Origin: Amoebophrya sp. A120
Lineage: Eukaryota; Sar; Dinophyceae; Syndiniales; Amoebophryaceae
Assembly (NCBI GenBank): GCA_905178155.1
Contig: CAJINV010000001.1
Span: 4,302,233 to 4,366,232 of the forward strand
DNA: 64,000 nucleotides
Reading direction: 5' to 3'
This document shows, piece by piece, positions 1-12,200 of this stretch (position 1 is the first letter of the stretch; every line of letters begins with the position of its first letter). Under the pieces are notes generated by a model. The model was not told the DNA's origin, ran no database searches, and saw only the letters and a program-made list of their open reading frames with translations. Both the position numbers and the translations under genes were made by a program.

Positions 1-3000
1 GGAGCTCCTTGCTTGTAGTTCCCGCCAGAAGACGACGAAGTAGAGGCCGCAGTTCTACTCTTAGTACCCGCATGATTGCTGCTAGCGGCTGGCTGCTCCT
101 TCTCTACTTTTTGCTGCGTTTTCAAGTACACACAGAAACGCTCGTACTCTCGCATCCACGCGGATACGAGGTGGTGCAAGACCACGCCGGGCCGCGCGAT
201 CGCATCCGTCTGCGCTTTCACGACGAATTCTAGCAAGCCGATGAGGTACGCAAACTCAAACTGGGTCATTCCGCATTTATCATTCGAGTCTAGCGGATCG
301 TACCAGTTTCGGTCATAGACGGCGTGCAGTTCCAACCGCGAAGCTGACGGCCCGTCGTGATAATTTGCATGTAGAATGTAACTAGCACCCAGTGGGCGAA
401 TCGCGTCCTCTTCCTCTGCTTGCTTCGCCTGCTCGCAGTCGGTTTTCGCATCCCGTTCCGCTTCCGCTTCTAGCTCTTCCTCCGTGAACTGCCCAGACTT
501 TACACGCTTCGCGTGGCGTTTCTGAGATTCCTTCTCTCTCATCTTGATCTCCCATCCCCAGGGGAAGCAATGTTCGCGGTCTGCCACTTCTTGCAAAATC
601 TGGCCCAAATGGCTCTCCTTTCCAAAAGACAGCTCAGTCTTGCCCGCCGGAACCAGACACTGCACCCGGGAGAGCCAATACAGCTGATCCACGCCTATGT
701 CGTCGCCGAGCCAGCCAGTCTTCACGTCGCTGAATTCGGTGCGCTTCGACAAGCCGCTCAGAAAGTATTGCTTTTGCGTTGGCATGGTGTCCAAATGTCC
801 GTGGTTGTGGTCCACGCGAGCGACATCAGAAAGCAAGTATTGGACCAGGTCGATGCTGCGGTATCGTGTGCCCATCATGACATTACTGGGCAATAGCGCC
901 CGCTGCAGCAACGCTCCCTCCGCAATTTGCAGCTTCGGCTGCTCCAGTGGAGGTGGTGGACGACTACTCTTTTTGTCGTGATCCGGGTTTGGACGTGTCG
1001 GCGCCGCCCGAATGCCTAAACTACTGGACCTGTAATGTGGTTTTGGTTTGGGATTAATATTCTATACGATTTGGTCCTGTGTGGTTGTATTAGCACCAGA
1101 AAATCATTGCCAACCAGTACCTAGTGCATACTGTTTCTTTATCTTCATACGAATATGAATCTTCAGGACTATCAATTGGATGTAGGTTAATTCGCCAGTG
1201 GATACTGCAAAGATCCGTCCGGGTGAACTATGCTGTAAAAGAATCTCATCATCTTCTAACTCATGTAGAGGTGAGCCCGAGCGCCTCTTCAGGCAGCTTC
1301 GCGACGAAACTATTGCACTTTGAAGTTTTGTCAGGACTATCAATTGGATTTGGTTGTCTCGCCAGCCAGCCCTGTGAGGACCTGTCCGGGTGAACTATGC
1401 TATGAGTCTCATCATGATGGCATCTGCGCTCTCTTATGTGTGCCTGGTCAGTTGGAATTCTTGGATATTAATTTTCGGCTGGCACCCTATCCGCAGTGCA
1501 GCAGACAGTACAGCACGAGCTGAGATATTATCATCCTTGCAGGCACAAGCAACACGCTTCCCCTTCTAAGCCACAGAAAAAATCCCTGGGGGGGTAGCCA
1601 GAATAGCTGTGCTAAACACAGCATTCGGGCAAAAACCTGATATGAGAAAAAGAAATCAGCCTGCAATTCCAAGCGGATACACATGCAGCACGTAAAAGTA
1701 GAAGAAAAAAGTACAAGAATCTTGCCGCCGTGACGAGCTGTTCTCCCGCTCTGGCCCGAAAGTCCTCCTGGGTGAAGCAGCCAACTACTTTCTGCCTCAG
1801 GCTCGGATGCCGGGCCATGACTTGCTTCAGGCTGTCGCCGATTACGTCGCACCACCGGCGCCCGTTCAGGGAAAAATTGATGCTGATCGAAGGTTCCTCC
1901 GACACTGTGAAAACCTTGTGCCACATCCCACTGGGGAAGTACATAATGTCCCCAGGGAACAGATCGATGACGTCACAGCTCTCTTCCAGCGGTTCATCCT
2001 CCGGGCGGTAGTCAGTCGCGCTTTCGCCATACGGCGGCTGCAAATCTTTGTTCTTTCGTGCCTGCGCCGACCGCGGATCGCACCGGCCCCGAACTTTTCC
2101 AAACAAATCCTCAGTCGCGTACCGTTCCTTCTGGATCTGCTTCTTGGCGGCGGGATCATTCGCTGGGTCCGCACTGTCCTTATTGCCTCGTGCGGAAGAC
2201 GGGCCACGAGCGCGAGACATCCGCAGAGCTCGTTCCATCTCAGAGTCGGAGGTGGAAGCATCATCGGGGTGGTAAAAGTCTTGCTGCAGATCAAAATCTT
2301 CCGACTGCGTGCGCCAACTTCCGCGCCGTGGGTTGTAAACGGTGACCGTTGCACCTTCACCACCGCCACATCCAAGCCTGCTACATTGTGCGGGATGAGC
2401 ATTTCCTGCCCAGTCTTCGTAGTCATGCCCTTTGGAACTCAGCAATGCATCCCCGGCGGTCTGATGGACCAAATTGTGCTTGAGTTCGTTTTCGCGGGTC
2501 GCGTCACCCTTTTCGACGTCGTAGTGCGGGGTAATGCCTAAGATCGGCTCCTGCACGCGGCCCTTGCGGATGTACCATCGCTTCACTCCCTGCAGCTGAA
2601 TCGTGAAATTTTCTTGAAAATCCTGGTGCCAATCGGTAATGTGCCCCTTCTTGGAAATGAAGGTTTCGATCTCGCAGCTTCGCGTTTGCTTCAGTTCGTT
2701 TTGCAACGACCGAGACCATGTGGGCGTTTCAGTATCGAACTCCATCCCAGAATCTTCATCTTCGGATAGTAGTTGCTCTGCTCGCGCCTTTTTCGCAGCA
2801 GCCTTGCTTTTCGCTCGCCCACGGGCCGGACCACCGCGTCCACCAGCATTCGACGCATCCTCTTCGGCGTCGTCCATCTTCACGTCTTCGTCGACACGTT
2901 CCTTGATGGCGTCTTGCTCCTCACCGTCACCCGCATCGCTTTGAGATTCTTCTTTTTCCTTTTTCTTCTTTTTGGCTTGTTGCTTCTTCTTCGCCGCTGG

Positions 3001-5560
3001 CTTTTTTTGCTTGCTCGAAGTCAGAGTGGTTTTCCCTTGCTCTGCAGCCTCTTCGTCACTGTCTTCATCTTCTTCCGATTCCATATCTATCTCGGAGTCC
3101 TCTTCGCCGCTCTGCCATTTTTCCGGAATTTCTGCCTGCTCGTCAGGCTCGCCGATGTTTTCAAAAAATCCTGCAAAATCGAAGCCGAGCTCCTTCATAA
3201 AGGCAGGCAAAGCCTTCTGCTCCAGCAGTTCTGGAGCGCGGAAGTACAAGGCGCTAGCATTCGGCAATCGGCGGAACAAATCAAGTGCCTCCCGCGGATT
3301 TTCGAATTTTCGCGAAAAGAGTGGAAGCCTCTGCTTCTGAGGTTCAGCAGACAATTCGGGACCATTTTCGGCCTGGTGCCTCCGTTCAACATACCCCACA
3401 GCTACCGCTTCCTCGTAAGAAGTCTTGTGTATCGGTGGTTCTTCGGAGGACGATTCTTCAGAGTAGCTGCGGACACGCTTATTCGTGCCGGATGACGTAG
3501 TGGCATTGTTTGCTTTTGCAGCGATAGAAGAAGTTGGATCGGACTCTTTCTTCAGTGCTCTCTTTTTTGCCACCTCTTCCAATCGATCGCATTCGGCCTG
3601 AACTTCGGCCTCGACATCGTTCAAATACCTGCGCAGAGCCCCGGTGCTGCTATGGAGTTCTCAAGTGTTACATTCTCAACTGTTACATGGATTTGTAATG
3701 CAAGACTGGCGAAATTGGAAGGAGGAAGATTGCGCCTCTTGCATTACAAGTTTGGCGCAGATTTAGATGCTGTCTAGCCCTCCCGAAATTTGTCATGCGA
3801 AGCAGCTAGATCATCTGCCGCCCTAAGGTGCTTTTGCATGACAAATCCATGTAACAGTTGAGAATGTAACGTTTGAGAACGCCATAGCTGCTGAGTAAAG
3901 GCTTCAGGGAATCCTTTTTTTGTGTCGTCGCCGAATTTTCCAGATTCGGGTCCATCCAAACAAATACTTCCTGCTCACCACGGCTATTCTCAGGCGTATT
4001 TTGCACCAACGCTTCAATATCCAGATTATACAGGTAGTTCTCCACCAGCGCGTGGTACCGCTCCATGAAGCGCTTCACTTCCATGCGCCTCTTCACGCCA
4101 GCTTGCGTCTCGTCGAAGTTCGGGCCATATAGTAGGCGCCTCCTGGACATGCCCTCGACCTCCATGTCCTCATCCGAATTAATTTCCTCGCTACAACTTT
4201 TGTCGCCACCCATTTCGTCGTCTTTCGTGCTGCCTTCCTCGCTTCCGTCGCCGCTTTTCTCGTCCATCTTGGAAGCGGACTTCTCTTCTCCTGAATTGTG
4301 ACCTTCAGGAAGACCATCGTCTTCCCTGTATGCCGACATTAAGGCCTGTAGGAGCTGCGGCGGGACTTGACCCAGCCGTCGCTCTGCTTCCTGAAACCTC
4401 GCGAAATCAAGGGGCACGTAGCTCGCCAGAGTGAATCCACTGCTGAACCGCGCATTCCATACCTGAAATTCGTCCGCTTTCGTCGCATTTTCCAGATCCC
4501 GGGGGATCGCGACAAAGTGGTCGGGAAACGCAGCTTTTGGCAAGTCCGGTCTCAGGCTGCTGTGCTTCGCCTTCGCGAGCGTTTGTACAGAAGACTTGAA
4601 AACCTCGCCGGCCCACAATTTTAACTTTTCTTTCGAGGTTGTAGAACTGGACTTATTCGCAAAAGTCATCGCATCTTCCAAAACCGGGGCTGAGTGTGAC
4701 AAATGGACCCGACTGTGCGCAGCAATCGGATTGTTGCGGATGACGAGAGCCTGCTGCGCCCAGATGCTCTCGAGAAAATCCTGGCGAAGATTCACCGGGA
4801 AAGCCAGGTTCTCCACAAACTGCTCATCGAGGTCGGGATCGACAGGATACAGGTCGCCGTCCTCGTCTTCATTCTCCTCATCTGAGGAACTACTACCCGG
4901 GAAGTCTTCTTCATCTTCTCCACCCTCCAGGTTGTCGCCGTGTTTTCCTTTTTTCGTTGTCAGCGAGCCGCTTGTTTTCATGTTCTTGTCCTTTGTGCCT
5001 TTTTTCGCCCCCTTCTTGCCTTTCTTGCCCCGGCCTTTGCCTTTCTGTTTCTTCATACTATTTTTGCCCGTTTCAACACGTTCCGAGTCCTCTTCTTGGT
5101 CGGATGACGCGGAGTCTGAGTCGGAAGCTGAGTTTTCGTCGTCCTCGGGTGAAAGTAATGCGTCTGCCTCAGCATCCTTTTCCTCAGCTTTCTTCCCCAC
5201 AGGCGCGTCCTCCTCGTTTTCGGTTTTCTTCGCGTTTTTCCCCGCTCCTGCCTTGTCCCTGCGTTTCCGCTGTGCCTGTTTCGCTTTTCGTACGGCGGTC
5301 GGGTTGAAATACGGAACCAGAATACCGTTCCGGAACACGCGGCAATATTTTTGCAGTGATGGCTGTCGGGAGCGGAACGTGTTCGGGGTAATTTTGCTCC
5401 CGATCGTGTTCTCCCGAATTACTGCCATTTTTACGGACGTGATGTTGACCTTCTCCTTGACGACTTGCTGCATCTTCTGTTGATCAGCCACAGCAAGTTT
5501 GTCAGCCTTCTTCATGCTCTTCATCACGCCTTTTGCTTTTACGCCGGTACTGCCCTTCAT
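1..5560 (-). CDS. JmjC/cupin oxygenase, MINA53/NO66 ribosomal-oxygenase type; 3' end beyond window
   Basis: Probable Fe(II)/2-oxoglutarate-dependent protein hydroxylase of the Cupin_4 (ROX) group, expected in nucleolus or nucleus. Proposed exons: 5560-3887, 3645-1715 and 1029-1 (open at the edge). The first join removes an introner and gives a smooth reading frame. The second uses donor GTACTT and acceptor TTACAG with matching phase and is less certain. Exon 1 has a Lys/Asp/Glu-rich N-terminus and, near residues 230-300, the region that precedes JmjC in this family (DFLESIWAQQALVIR). Exon 2 carries the metal site HQD (about residues 898 and 900) and the distal His in GMWHKV (about 1134). The iron ligands are separated by a roughly 230-residue acidic low-complexity insert, longer than in animal homologues. 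Exon 3 encodes about 340 residues I do not recognise. It could be a separate gene if the second join is wrong. Confidence 0.7.
1163..1424. repeat. Imperfect tandem duplication inside a putative intron
   Basis: Two diverged copies of roughly 90 bp, about 168 bp apart (1163-1249 and 1331-1424). Both begin TCAGGACTATCAATTGGA and later share GTCCGGGTGAACTATGCT at nearly the same internal spacing. They sit in the 685-bp gap between exons 2 and 3 of the JmjC gene (1030-1714). No protein of any length fits this gap. Confidence 0.6.
3651..3886. mobile_element. Introner 1 (intron with TIRs) in the JmjC gene
   Basis: A 236-bp insert bounded by inverted repeats of about 45 bp starting TATGG(A/C)GTTCTCAA and running through a shared ATTCTCAACTGTTACATGG core. 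It is flanked by the 5-bp direct repeat GCTGC at 3646-3650 and 3887-3891. Removing the element and one repeat joins two open frames of the JmjC gene (...PLLSS | TGALRRY...). The ends are not GT-AG in the gene's direction. The interior carries GCATTACAA and TTTGTCATGC words shared with the other introners. Confidence 0.85.
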
Positions 5561-6361
5561 TTTGATGATTTTCGAGAGGTCTTAGTTGTCTTCTTGGATG
5601 ATCAATAAATATCAAATTGCCACCTTTGAAGGGATTCAAAGAAAGCGCAAACAAGGTTCTAGACCTAATAGCCAGTCCAGTTTGGATTGCTATTGCAATG
5701 AATTCCTATGTATGTGGCGAAAAACAGATTGAAAACCAGTGTGGTTTCTTCTACTTTCTTCTGCCTGACGTTGCGCACTTGTAAACATTCATTCACGTAG
5801 CTTGTAGACCTTCATTTAGATTTTCGCAGGAGCATTCGTCATATTGAACGAGAAGATGATCAAAAGGTTATCAATTCTGAGCCGACTGACGTTTCAACGC
5901 TCTTTTTTTTATGAAGAAGATCAAGTAAGTTGTCCAGCATCATGCACTGAGATCTGTCGACAATTTCTCAGACCATCTGATCATCTTCCTTTTTCCATGA
6001 AGATCAAGCAAGAGCTCAGGTAGATCGGTCCACAAATCAATTTGATCTGGATCGTTATTTCGAACGAGTTTCTGAAGAATGATCCGACAAACTCAACACA
6101 CGTGCTTCAAAAACAAAGCCGTCGCCGTGCGAAATCTTTCTCTGCAATCAACTAGGCTGTGAAATGTACAAAATAATTCTTCGCTTTCTTGAATCGCGCA
6201 TGATTGATTCTTAACTGCTGTTGTCGTAGTCGCTTGGTTTTTACAAGGAATGGAAATCGATGTGGAAATCTGCTGTAAGCAAGATAACGAAGCCGAGGAC
6301 TCGCAGTTGTTGTGCGCGCAACCGCTAAAGAACGCCAAGGACGAGGACATGGCCGACCTTC
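5561..6361. other. Intergenic, no gene seen
   Basis: Lies between the start of the JmjC gene and the stop of the GT25-JmjC gene, both on the minus strand. It is rich in repeated GATC/GAAGATCAAG-like words around 5840-6010. Short open frames exist (for example minus 6093-6365), but none looks like protein or has a usable splice context. It should hold the 5' region of the left gene and the 3' UTR of the right gene. Confidence 0.5.
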
Positions 6362-8890
6362 TCAATTAATGTCCGAATCTTCATCTCCCTCCTTTCCGTC
6401 GCCGGCGGTGTCAGTCCTCCTGCCATCCGTCGCAAACTGGCTGCAAATCTCATCCGCAAGCTCACCGTAGGAAAGTGACCTCAATTCTCGTACTGCCTCG
6501 CGAATGTTTCCCACCTGATGCCGAAAGAGGAAGTTTTTCGTAAACGCAACCGAAGGTCTTAGGTTGTGTGTCGTATGCCAGGTGTTTGCCGGCAGGAAAA
6601 TAGCGTCGCCCTCTTTCTGTAGGCAATAGAAAACCTCACGCGGCGCTATATTTCCCTGGGCTGGCGCTGCTTCACTGTCGAACTGAAAAGGGCACCAGTT
6701 TTTCGCAAACAGCCACAGCTTTGGTCCGCCGGCCATCAGGAGGTTCCAGGCCGACGTCTGATAGGGGTCGCAGTGCCAGGAAAACCCAGGACCGGTGGGG
6801 CAGACGAGGACCCAGGCGTTGTCCACGATCATGTTGTCCTCGGAGGAATTACTTTTTGTTTTGTTTGCTTTTTTCGCCTCTGCACTTTTTCTCCGTCGAA
6901 CGGCTTCCAGTGCCGAATCAAGAATATCGGCAGCCTCAGCCTTGGCCCACGTGACGTCGCTCAAGGTTAGTCCCAGCGCTCGTAGCATCTTTTCTGTGTT
7001 TGCGTCCCATACGAAAGAGGCGGATGGATTTTTCCCTTTCCGCTTAGTGTCTCCAGAGCTATCCCGAGGTGCAGTTCCTCGCTGCAGAGACTTTGCAAAG
7101 TGGTCCGTGAGAAACAACGCCGAAAGTGTCGGACTGTCAGCAACGCCATCCGATTTTGTTTGTTTCGCGATACTAGGCATCACGAGGTGCTTTTCTGCAA
7201 AAGCACCAAGTGTCATTTTGTCGTTGACCACCTGCTCCGAATCTGCGTCAAACACATCAACACATGTGGCGCTGTGAGTAATTGGGTCGGCTGCCTCGCA
7301 TGGTAGGAGCGTACCAATTGGCTGCGCTAAGTCAAAACTTCGGGTCGTGTCGTCTCTGATTCCGCCCACCTGACGGTGCTGTCTGAAGAAGTCCCTGACC
7401 AGCACGACTTCTCCCTGCTGTGAAACCAAGCTCCTTGCAGAAAACTCCTGGTACGTACTTGCTTGGACCTCGGTGAACGTCACATTATCATGCGCATCAT
7501 CCTCAGACATCTTGCCGTGCTTGCTTATGCCAGCACCAGCCTCGCGGCTATTTGAGGGTAACACCAGCATCTCCCGTACCCGTTCAATCGTAGACATAGC
7601 CGCTGGAAGATCTGGCCGAATCTCGCCCAGCTGGATTATGAGGTTCTCTCGAAAGGCTAAGGCTCGCAATTTCCCTTGTTTCTCAGAGGTACATCTAGAC
7701 GTGCAGTCCTGCAAAAGCCGCTGCACAGCACTCCGTGGGTGCTTATTTCCCGCAAGTAAACCCGGAACCCAATCGTCAGCGGCCATGATGCCGTCTTTTC
7801 GTGTCGATAAAGGACAACCACTATCGTTGGGCTGTTCGATCTTTAGATCTTCCGGATCCGGTCGCTCGTTTCGGATCGCATCAAAAATCCTGCTTCGCCG
7901 CAAGAGGATTTCGGTGGGCGCAAGTAGTTTCCCTGCGCCGGTGGGTGTCACAAGATAGGCGTGGAGACAGGAACTGAAAACAGGTGTGAGAAAGTCGTCA
8001 TCGTTGAAACCATCAACTTCATCGCCGTCATTACCGTCGTTGAACGAAAGACCCTTGGAATTTCTTCCAAGTTTATTCGCGCCGGCCCAAAGCTCGTTTC
8101 TTCCAACGTACACGAAATCGACAGGAGTGGCAGTAGTAGCAGTTGTGTACGTTCGTCGATTTAATGCCGCACTTAGCAGCTCGCTCGATTTCTGCTCTAC
8201 CAGTCGGAGCTTGCGAACCCATTCGTCCACGACCAACTCTGGATTTTCAAACACGACCGGATTGCACGTCATCGGCGCCGCGTCGTCTTCTAGAATAAGC
8301 CAATATTCCTTTTGTAGAAGGCGAGACTCTCCCAACAGTGGCAGGTGGCTTTCTTCACCAGAAGTGGTCCTCCGCTCGCCCATTTCAGTGCCTTCGATTC
8401 TGCGTCTTTTGCTGTTGCTACCACTAGCAGTATCTGAATCCGCCCACGGCTCGTGAGAAGAGGAAGACGACGAAGAACTAGAAGCACTAACGGCGGGTCC
8501 ACTTGATGTAGTAGTTGAAGAGCCAACCACTACCTCACGCCATGCTTGCGCGTGACTTAAAAAACATCCAACTTCAGCCCTTGTCGTCGTTCTGCCATAG
8601 TACCGAGCAAGCTCGGGCGTTCGCTTGAGGCCGAAATCTTGTATCCAAGCCCTTTCCGTTTCCTTCATCCCCGCGTCTGTCTCGCCCGCAAGTCGCGTGT
8701 AGCGGTTTGTTTCTAGTGACTCGGCGTGGAACCCATTGAGCCACTTGATTGGAATCTGGAGCGAGGCTGCGGCTTTTCCTAGCGTTTTCTCCTGCCATTC
8801 CCGCCGGTCGACACGCTCAGGGATGTTCAGCACCAGAATACCGGCCAGTCCGGTGCACTGTTGCTGAGGCCTCTGCGTCGTATCAGTCAT
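6362..8890 (-). CDS. Fusion protein: GT25 glycosyltransferase + JmjC/cupin-8 oxygenase
   Basis: One uninterrupted 842-aa frame from ATG 8890 to TAA. The N-terminal half matches glycosyltransferase family 25 (LPS/procollagen galactosyltransferase type): a start strand ILVLNIPERVDRR (residues 17-30), the GCFLSHAQAWREV motif (108-120) and the acidic nucleotide-sugar/metal motif LILEDDA (198-204), with a Ser-rich insert at 125-190. The C-terminal third is a JmjC-type cupin: the metal site HCD (His706, Asp708), a core of WNLLMAGGPKLWLF, and the distal His772 in PANTWHTTH. This suggests an enzyme that hydroxylates a side chain and adds a sugar to it, comparable in logic to collagen lysine hydroxylation and galactosylation. 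Substrate and compartment are unknown. No signal peptide is obvious, which argues against a classical ER role. No intron is needed. Confidence 0.85.
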   Translation of the reverse strand: MTDTTQRPQQQCTGLAGILVLNIPERVDRREWQEKTLGKAAASLQIPIKWLNGFHAESLETNRYTRLAGETDAGMKETERAWIQDFGLKRTPELARYYGRTTTRAEVGCFLSHAQAWREVVVGSSTTTSSGPAVSASSSSSSSSSHEPWADSDTASGSNSKRRRIEGTEMGERRTTSGEESHLPLLGESRLLQKEYWLILEDDAAPMTCNPVVFENPELVVDEWVRKLRLVEQKSSELLSAALNRRTYTTATTATPVDFVYVGRNELWAGANKLGRNSKGLSFNDGNDGDEVDGFNDDDFLTPVFSSCLHAYLVTPTGAGKLLAPTEILLRRSRIFDAIRNERPDPEDLKIEQPNDSGCPLSTRKDGIMAADDWVPGLLAGNKHPRSAVQRLLQDCTSRCTSEKQGKLRALAFRENLIIQLGEIRPDLPAAMSTIERVREMLVLPSNSREAGAGISKHGKMSEDDAHDNVTFTEVQASTYQEFSARSLVSQQGEVVLVRDFFRQHRQVGGIRDDTTRSFDLAQPIGTLLPCEAADPITHSATCVDVFDADSEQVVNDKMTLGAFAEKHLVMPSIAKQTKSDGVADSPTLSALFLTDHFAKSLQRGTAPRDSSGDTKRKGKNPSASFVWDANTEKMLRALGLTLSDVTWAKAEAADILDSALEAVRRRKSAEAKKANKTKSNSSEDNMIVDNAWVLVCPTGPGFSWHCDPYQTSAWNLLMAGGPKLWLFAKNWCPFQFDSEAAPAQGNIAPREVFYCLQKEGDAIFLPANTWHTTHNLRPSVAFTKNFLFRHQVGNIREAVRELRSLSYGELADEICSQFATDGRRTDTAGDGKEGDEDSDIN

Positions 8891-9299
8891 GGCCTTTGAG
8901 TACTTTGTATTTCAAGAATCTTTTGTTCTCGCTTCGATATCATGAACAAGTGGGGAGGGGGGTACGTTTGTGGAATGAAAACGGGTCAGTGAGGTCCTGG
9001 TAGCGATTTTTTTTTCTTTGCGAGAATATTAGCTATGGCTCGACATAAAAAGTAGCTATCTACAGCTATTACGAAGCGAAAGCGTGAAATAAATAGCTGG
9101 TCCTCCGAGTCCGTGTTCTGATAATTTCACATCTACTGTGCAAAAGTATTTCTTGAGCGATCTAGAAGTCCAGGTACTCAGAAGGATCTTCCACCTGTGA
9201 AGATCGTGCTTCAATTCTGAGGTTGGTCGCCGCCTAGTAGCCTCGTGATCTCGAAAGAACACTTGACGCAATCACGACTGCGCGTTGCAGAGACAGAAA
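8891..9299. other. Intergenic, no gene seen
   Basis: About 410 bp between the GT25-JmjC start codon and the stop of the coiled-coil gene. It has short A/T runs and no supported ORF, RNA gene or repeat. Confidence 0.5.
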
Positions 9300-12200
9300 T
9301 CAAAACTGATGCTGGAATGCGAATCCTTCATTTGCTTCATTATCCTCTATTCCGCTGCTGAATTGCTCACGAAGCTGCTCTTTGATTGCGGCATAGGTTC
9401 TGAGCATCGATTCCGAAACCTCATCCGACGAGCCGAGAATGTCCACCAGAAAGTCGCGGTCTTGAGCGTTGCTGTGGGAGCTCAGTTTGTCGGCCGGTGG
9501 AGGAATAGGCCTGGACGCGTTAAGCGGATCTGCGCTAGAAGGTACAACGCTGGCAATAGGAGTGGTCACCCGGCTTCGCGCTACGGAATATTTTGACAAT
9601 TTTGCTTTTGCCTCCTCAATCTCCTTCGTCAGTGAGCTGGTCGATGAGGATCTGCTTGTAATGTTGCCCGCTGCAACACTATTCAAACCACCAAAGACCG
9701 GCGCATGCCACTCTTGCTCTTGTTCAACATGCTCGTCAACTACTTTGTCTGCAAACAAATCCTCAGTGGAAGTCCCGAGCGGGTGAAACGCTTCGTCGTC
9801 GGGCGACGCCCCGGAATAGAAGAGCACCGGGCTCACTCCGTTTTTTGCCGCACCACTTGGGGGGCTGTAGGTCCGACTTCCCAGCATGGCTGGCATTCTC
9901 CTCCGCATGTCCGGAGACGGGTCGTTTTCCTCCCTAGTCGGAGACTGCGATGATGCTGAAGAGCCTTGTAGTACCTGTGAATGATGCTGAAGAGGCTTGG
10001 CTAGTTAACGCAGTTAAATTATACCTGTATTGAGTAGTGCATGTGTATCAAGGTTTGTTGTGGTCACCGAGCAGATGCAAAAAGCAAAAAACAAAGAAAG
10101 TGCTAAAGTGTAAGCATGATCAAGAATTTGTTCTTGACAAGCATCCCGATCTGAATTGACTAAATTGAAATCACGATGTAAATCACGATGCTACGATGAT
10201 GATTCAAAATGAGGTCTCATGCAAATCACGATGTTCATGAGAAGGAACAAAAATGAAGTTCACTCTAATCCCGCACTGTATACTAGTGACGATCAACGAT
10301 TGTTGATCTGATATTTTTCATAAATTTAGGGTGATTAGAACAAATTTGAACTTTCATGTTTTACCCCCTTGACTGAGAACTCAAAATTTGTGTGTTGTTT
10401 GGAACGCTAAATTTTTCCCCACAGGCTGCGACGATAGTCACCATAGATTGATTGCGACTAAGAAACACTGAATCCCACCTAGATTCTGCTTGACATGCAA
10501 GATGGCCAGTGTTCACACCGCCCGCGTTTCTTCGTCGTTGATTGTCTTCACACCGTGAAAATTCGGTTGACATTCTAACGGCACAGCCTTGAGCGCTGAC
10601 ACCAAGACACGACCAGTGCCAACACGACAACAACTACCAAGCCTGGTCCCCCCGCAACACGACAACACCTACCAAGCCAGGACCAGAACCAAACCACCAA
10701 CCACACCAAGACCCGCAGGAAGGTACTAAAAGCACGAAGAAAAATAAAGAAAATTTTGAATTTTTGGTAGTGTTTTTGAATAGAATTTTTGTTTGAATTT
10801 GAACTAAAAATTTAGGCAAAATAACCCCCAGCCACCGAGTTCAAATCAACCAACAGTGGTGATTTGCTGCCGTGATATCAATTGCTGATACACGGTCAGA
10901 GGCTGTTTGAAAGTAAAAGAGAATTTGTAATCATACACCTACACAGGTGCAAGAGAGACAAAGCGACCAAAGGTGCGCGCTACGAAGCCCGTAACCTTTG
11001 CCGAAGCATCGAGCGAGGAACAAGACAGGTGCTAAAAGTGTACTTATTTTCGGTCTGTTTTCTAAAATCATTGGAAATTTTGAATGCGAGCACACATGGC
11101 AAGAGCACAAAAATCGCATGTTAATCCTCCCCAACAAAAACTATTACAGTTTTGGGCGGCGGATTTAACGCACCGAGCAGCAGGCCGGTACAAGAGCAAG
11201 GACCCGACAGCAGGCCACGAAAAAGGTACTGAATTACATCGGTTTTTGAAAATAGAAGTCTAAACGTAATTCTGATTTTGTCTGTAATTGCATCGTGAAT
11301 TCAACAAGATGATCGCATTTGAAATGCTGAATACCATCTGAATTCGATTGCAAATTTCTTGTACAGGTAGCCGCCTACGCGTGTACCGAGTACAACAGAC
11401 GACACAACCGCGACGCGCGTGCTCATCGTGAAAAGATGGGGGCGCCGGGTGATGACCATCGTCCGAGCACTTCCGGCACCGTCGGAATGCTGTACGACGC
11501 GGAACACGAGGGAGAAACTGGAAAGGACTTCCAGACGTTCAAGGGTAGCGTGATCGCTCAGGCGTTCTCGTTGAACATCGGTCCCCAGTTCAAAGAGGAC
11601 TTAGAAGGAAAAGTCTGCATGGACAAGTGGGATGAGGTCGATCAGTTAGCCTGCGACCAGTGGGTTGCTGACGGCAAACACGAAAACGACTTCTGGCCCA
11701 CCTACACAACCGAAGTGCGCTCAGCTTACGCGAAGTTGTATGGTACAGTATTCAAATCCTTAACCGGAAAGGCCCGAGCCAAAGCTCAGGACATTCAGGA
11801 AGAGCCCGGGGCTGACGCGTGTGTAGTCTGGTTGATGCTTCAGATCAAGGAAAAGGCTAACCCGCAGACCGCCGGTGCCCGCCGCATGTTGATCAAGGAA
11901 TATTTCAACAGCAAGCAGGGTGAAGATGAAACCGTGGAAGAACATATTGACAAACTGAAGAACTTCTGGAATTTCAAACTGGGCGCTAAAGTTACGGCCG
12001 AAGAGTTACGCTATCACTGTATCTTCGGGAACATGCGCGAGGAATTCGATGAGTGCAACAAGCGTGCCTTGGCTAATGGATTCAGTTTCGAAGAAACCAA
12101 GAATCATATGGTCGAGGAAGAACGCGCTCTGTCTAGCAACGGAGAGACCACGAAGCACAAAGCTAATCTGGTCCGCAACAAGAATTCTCGCAACCAGCAT

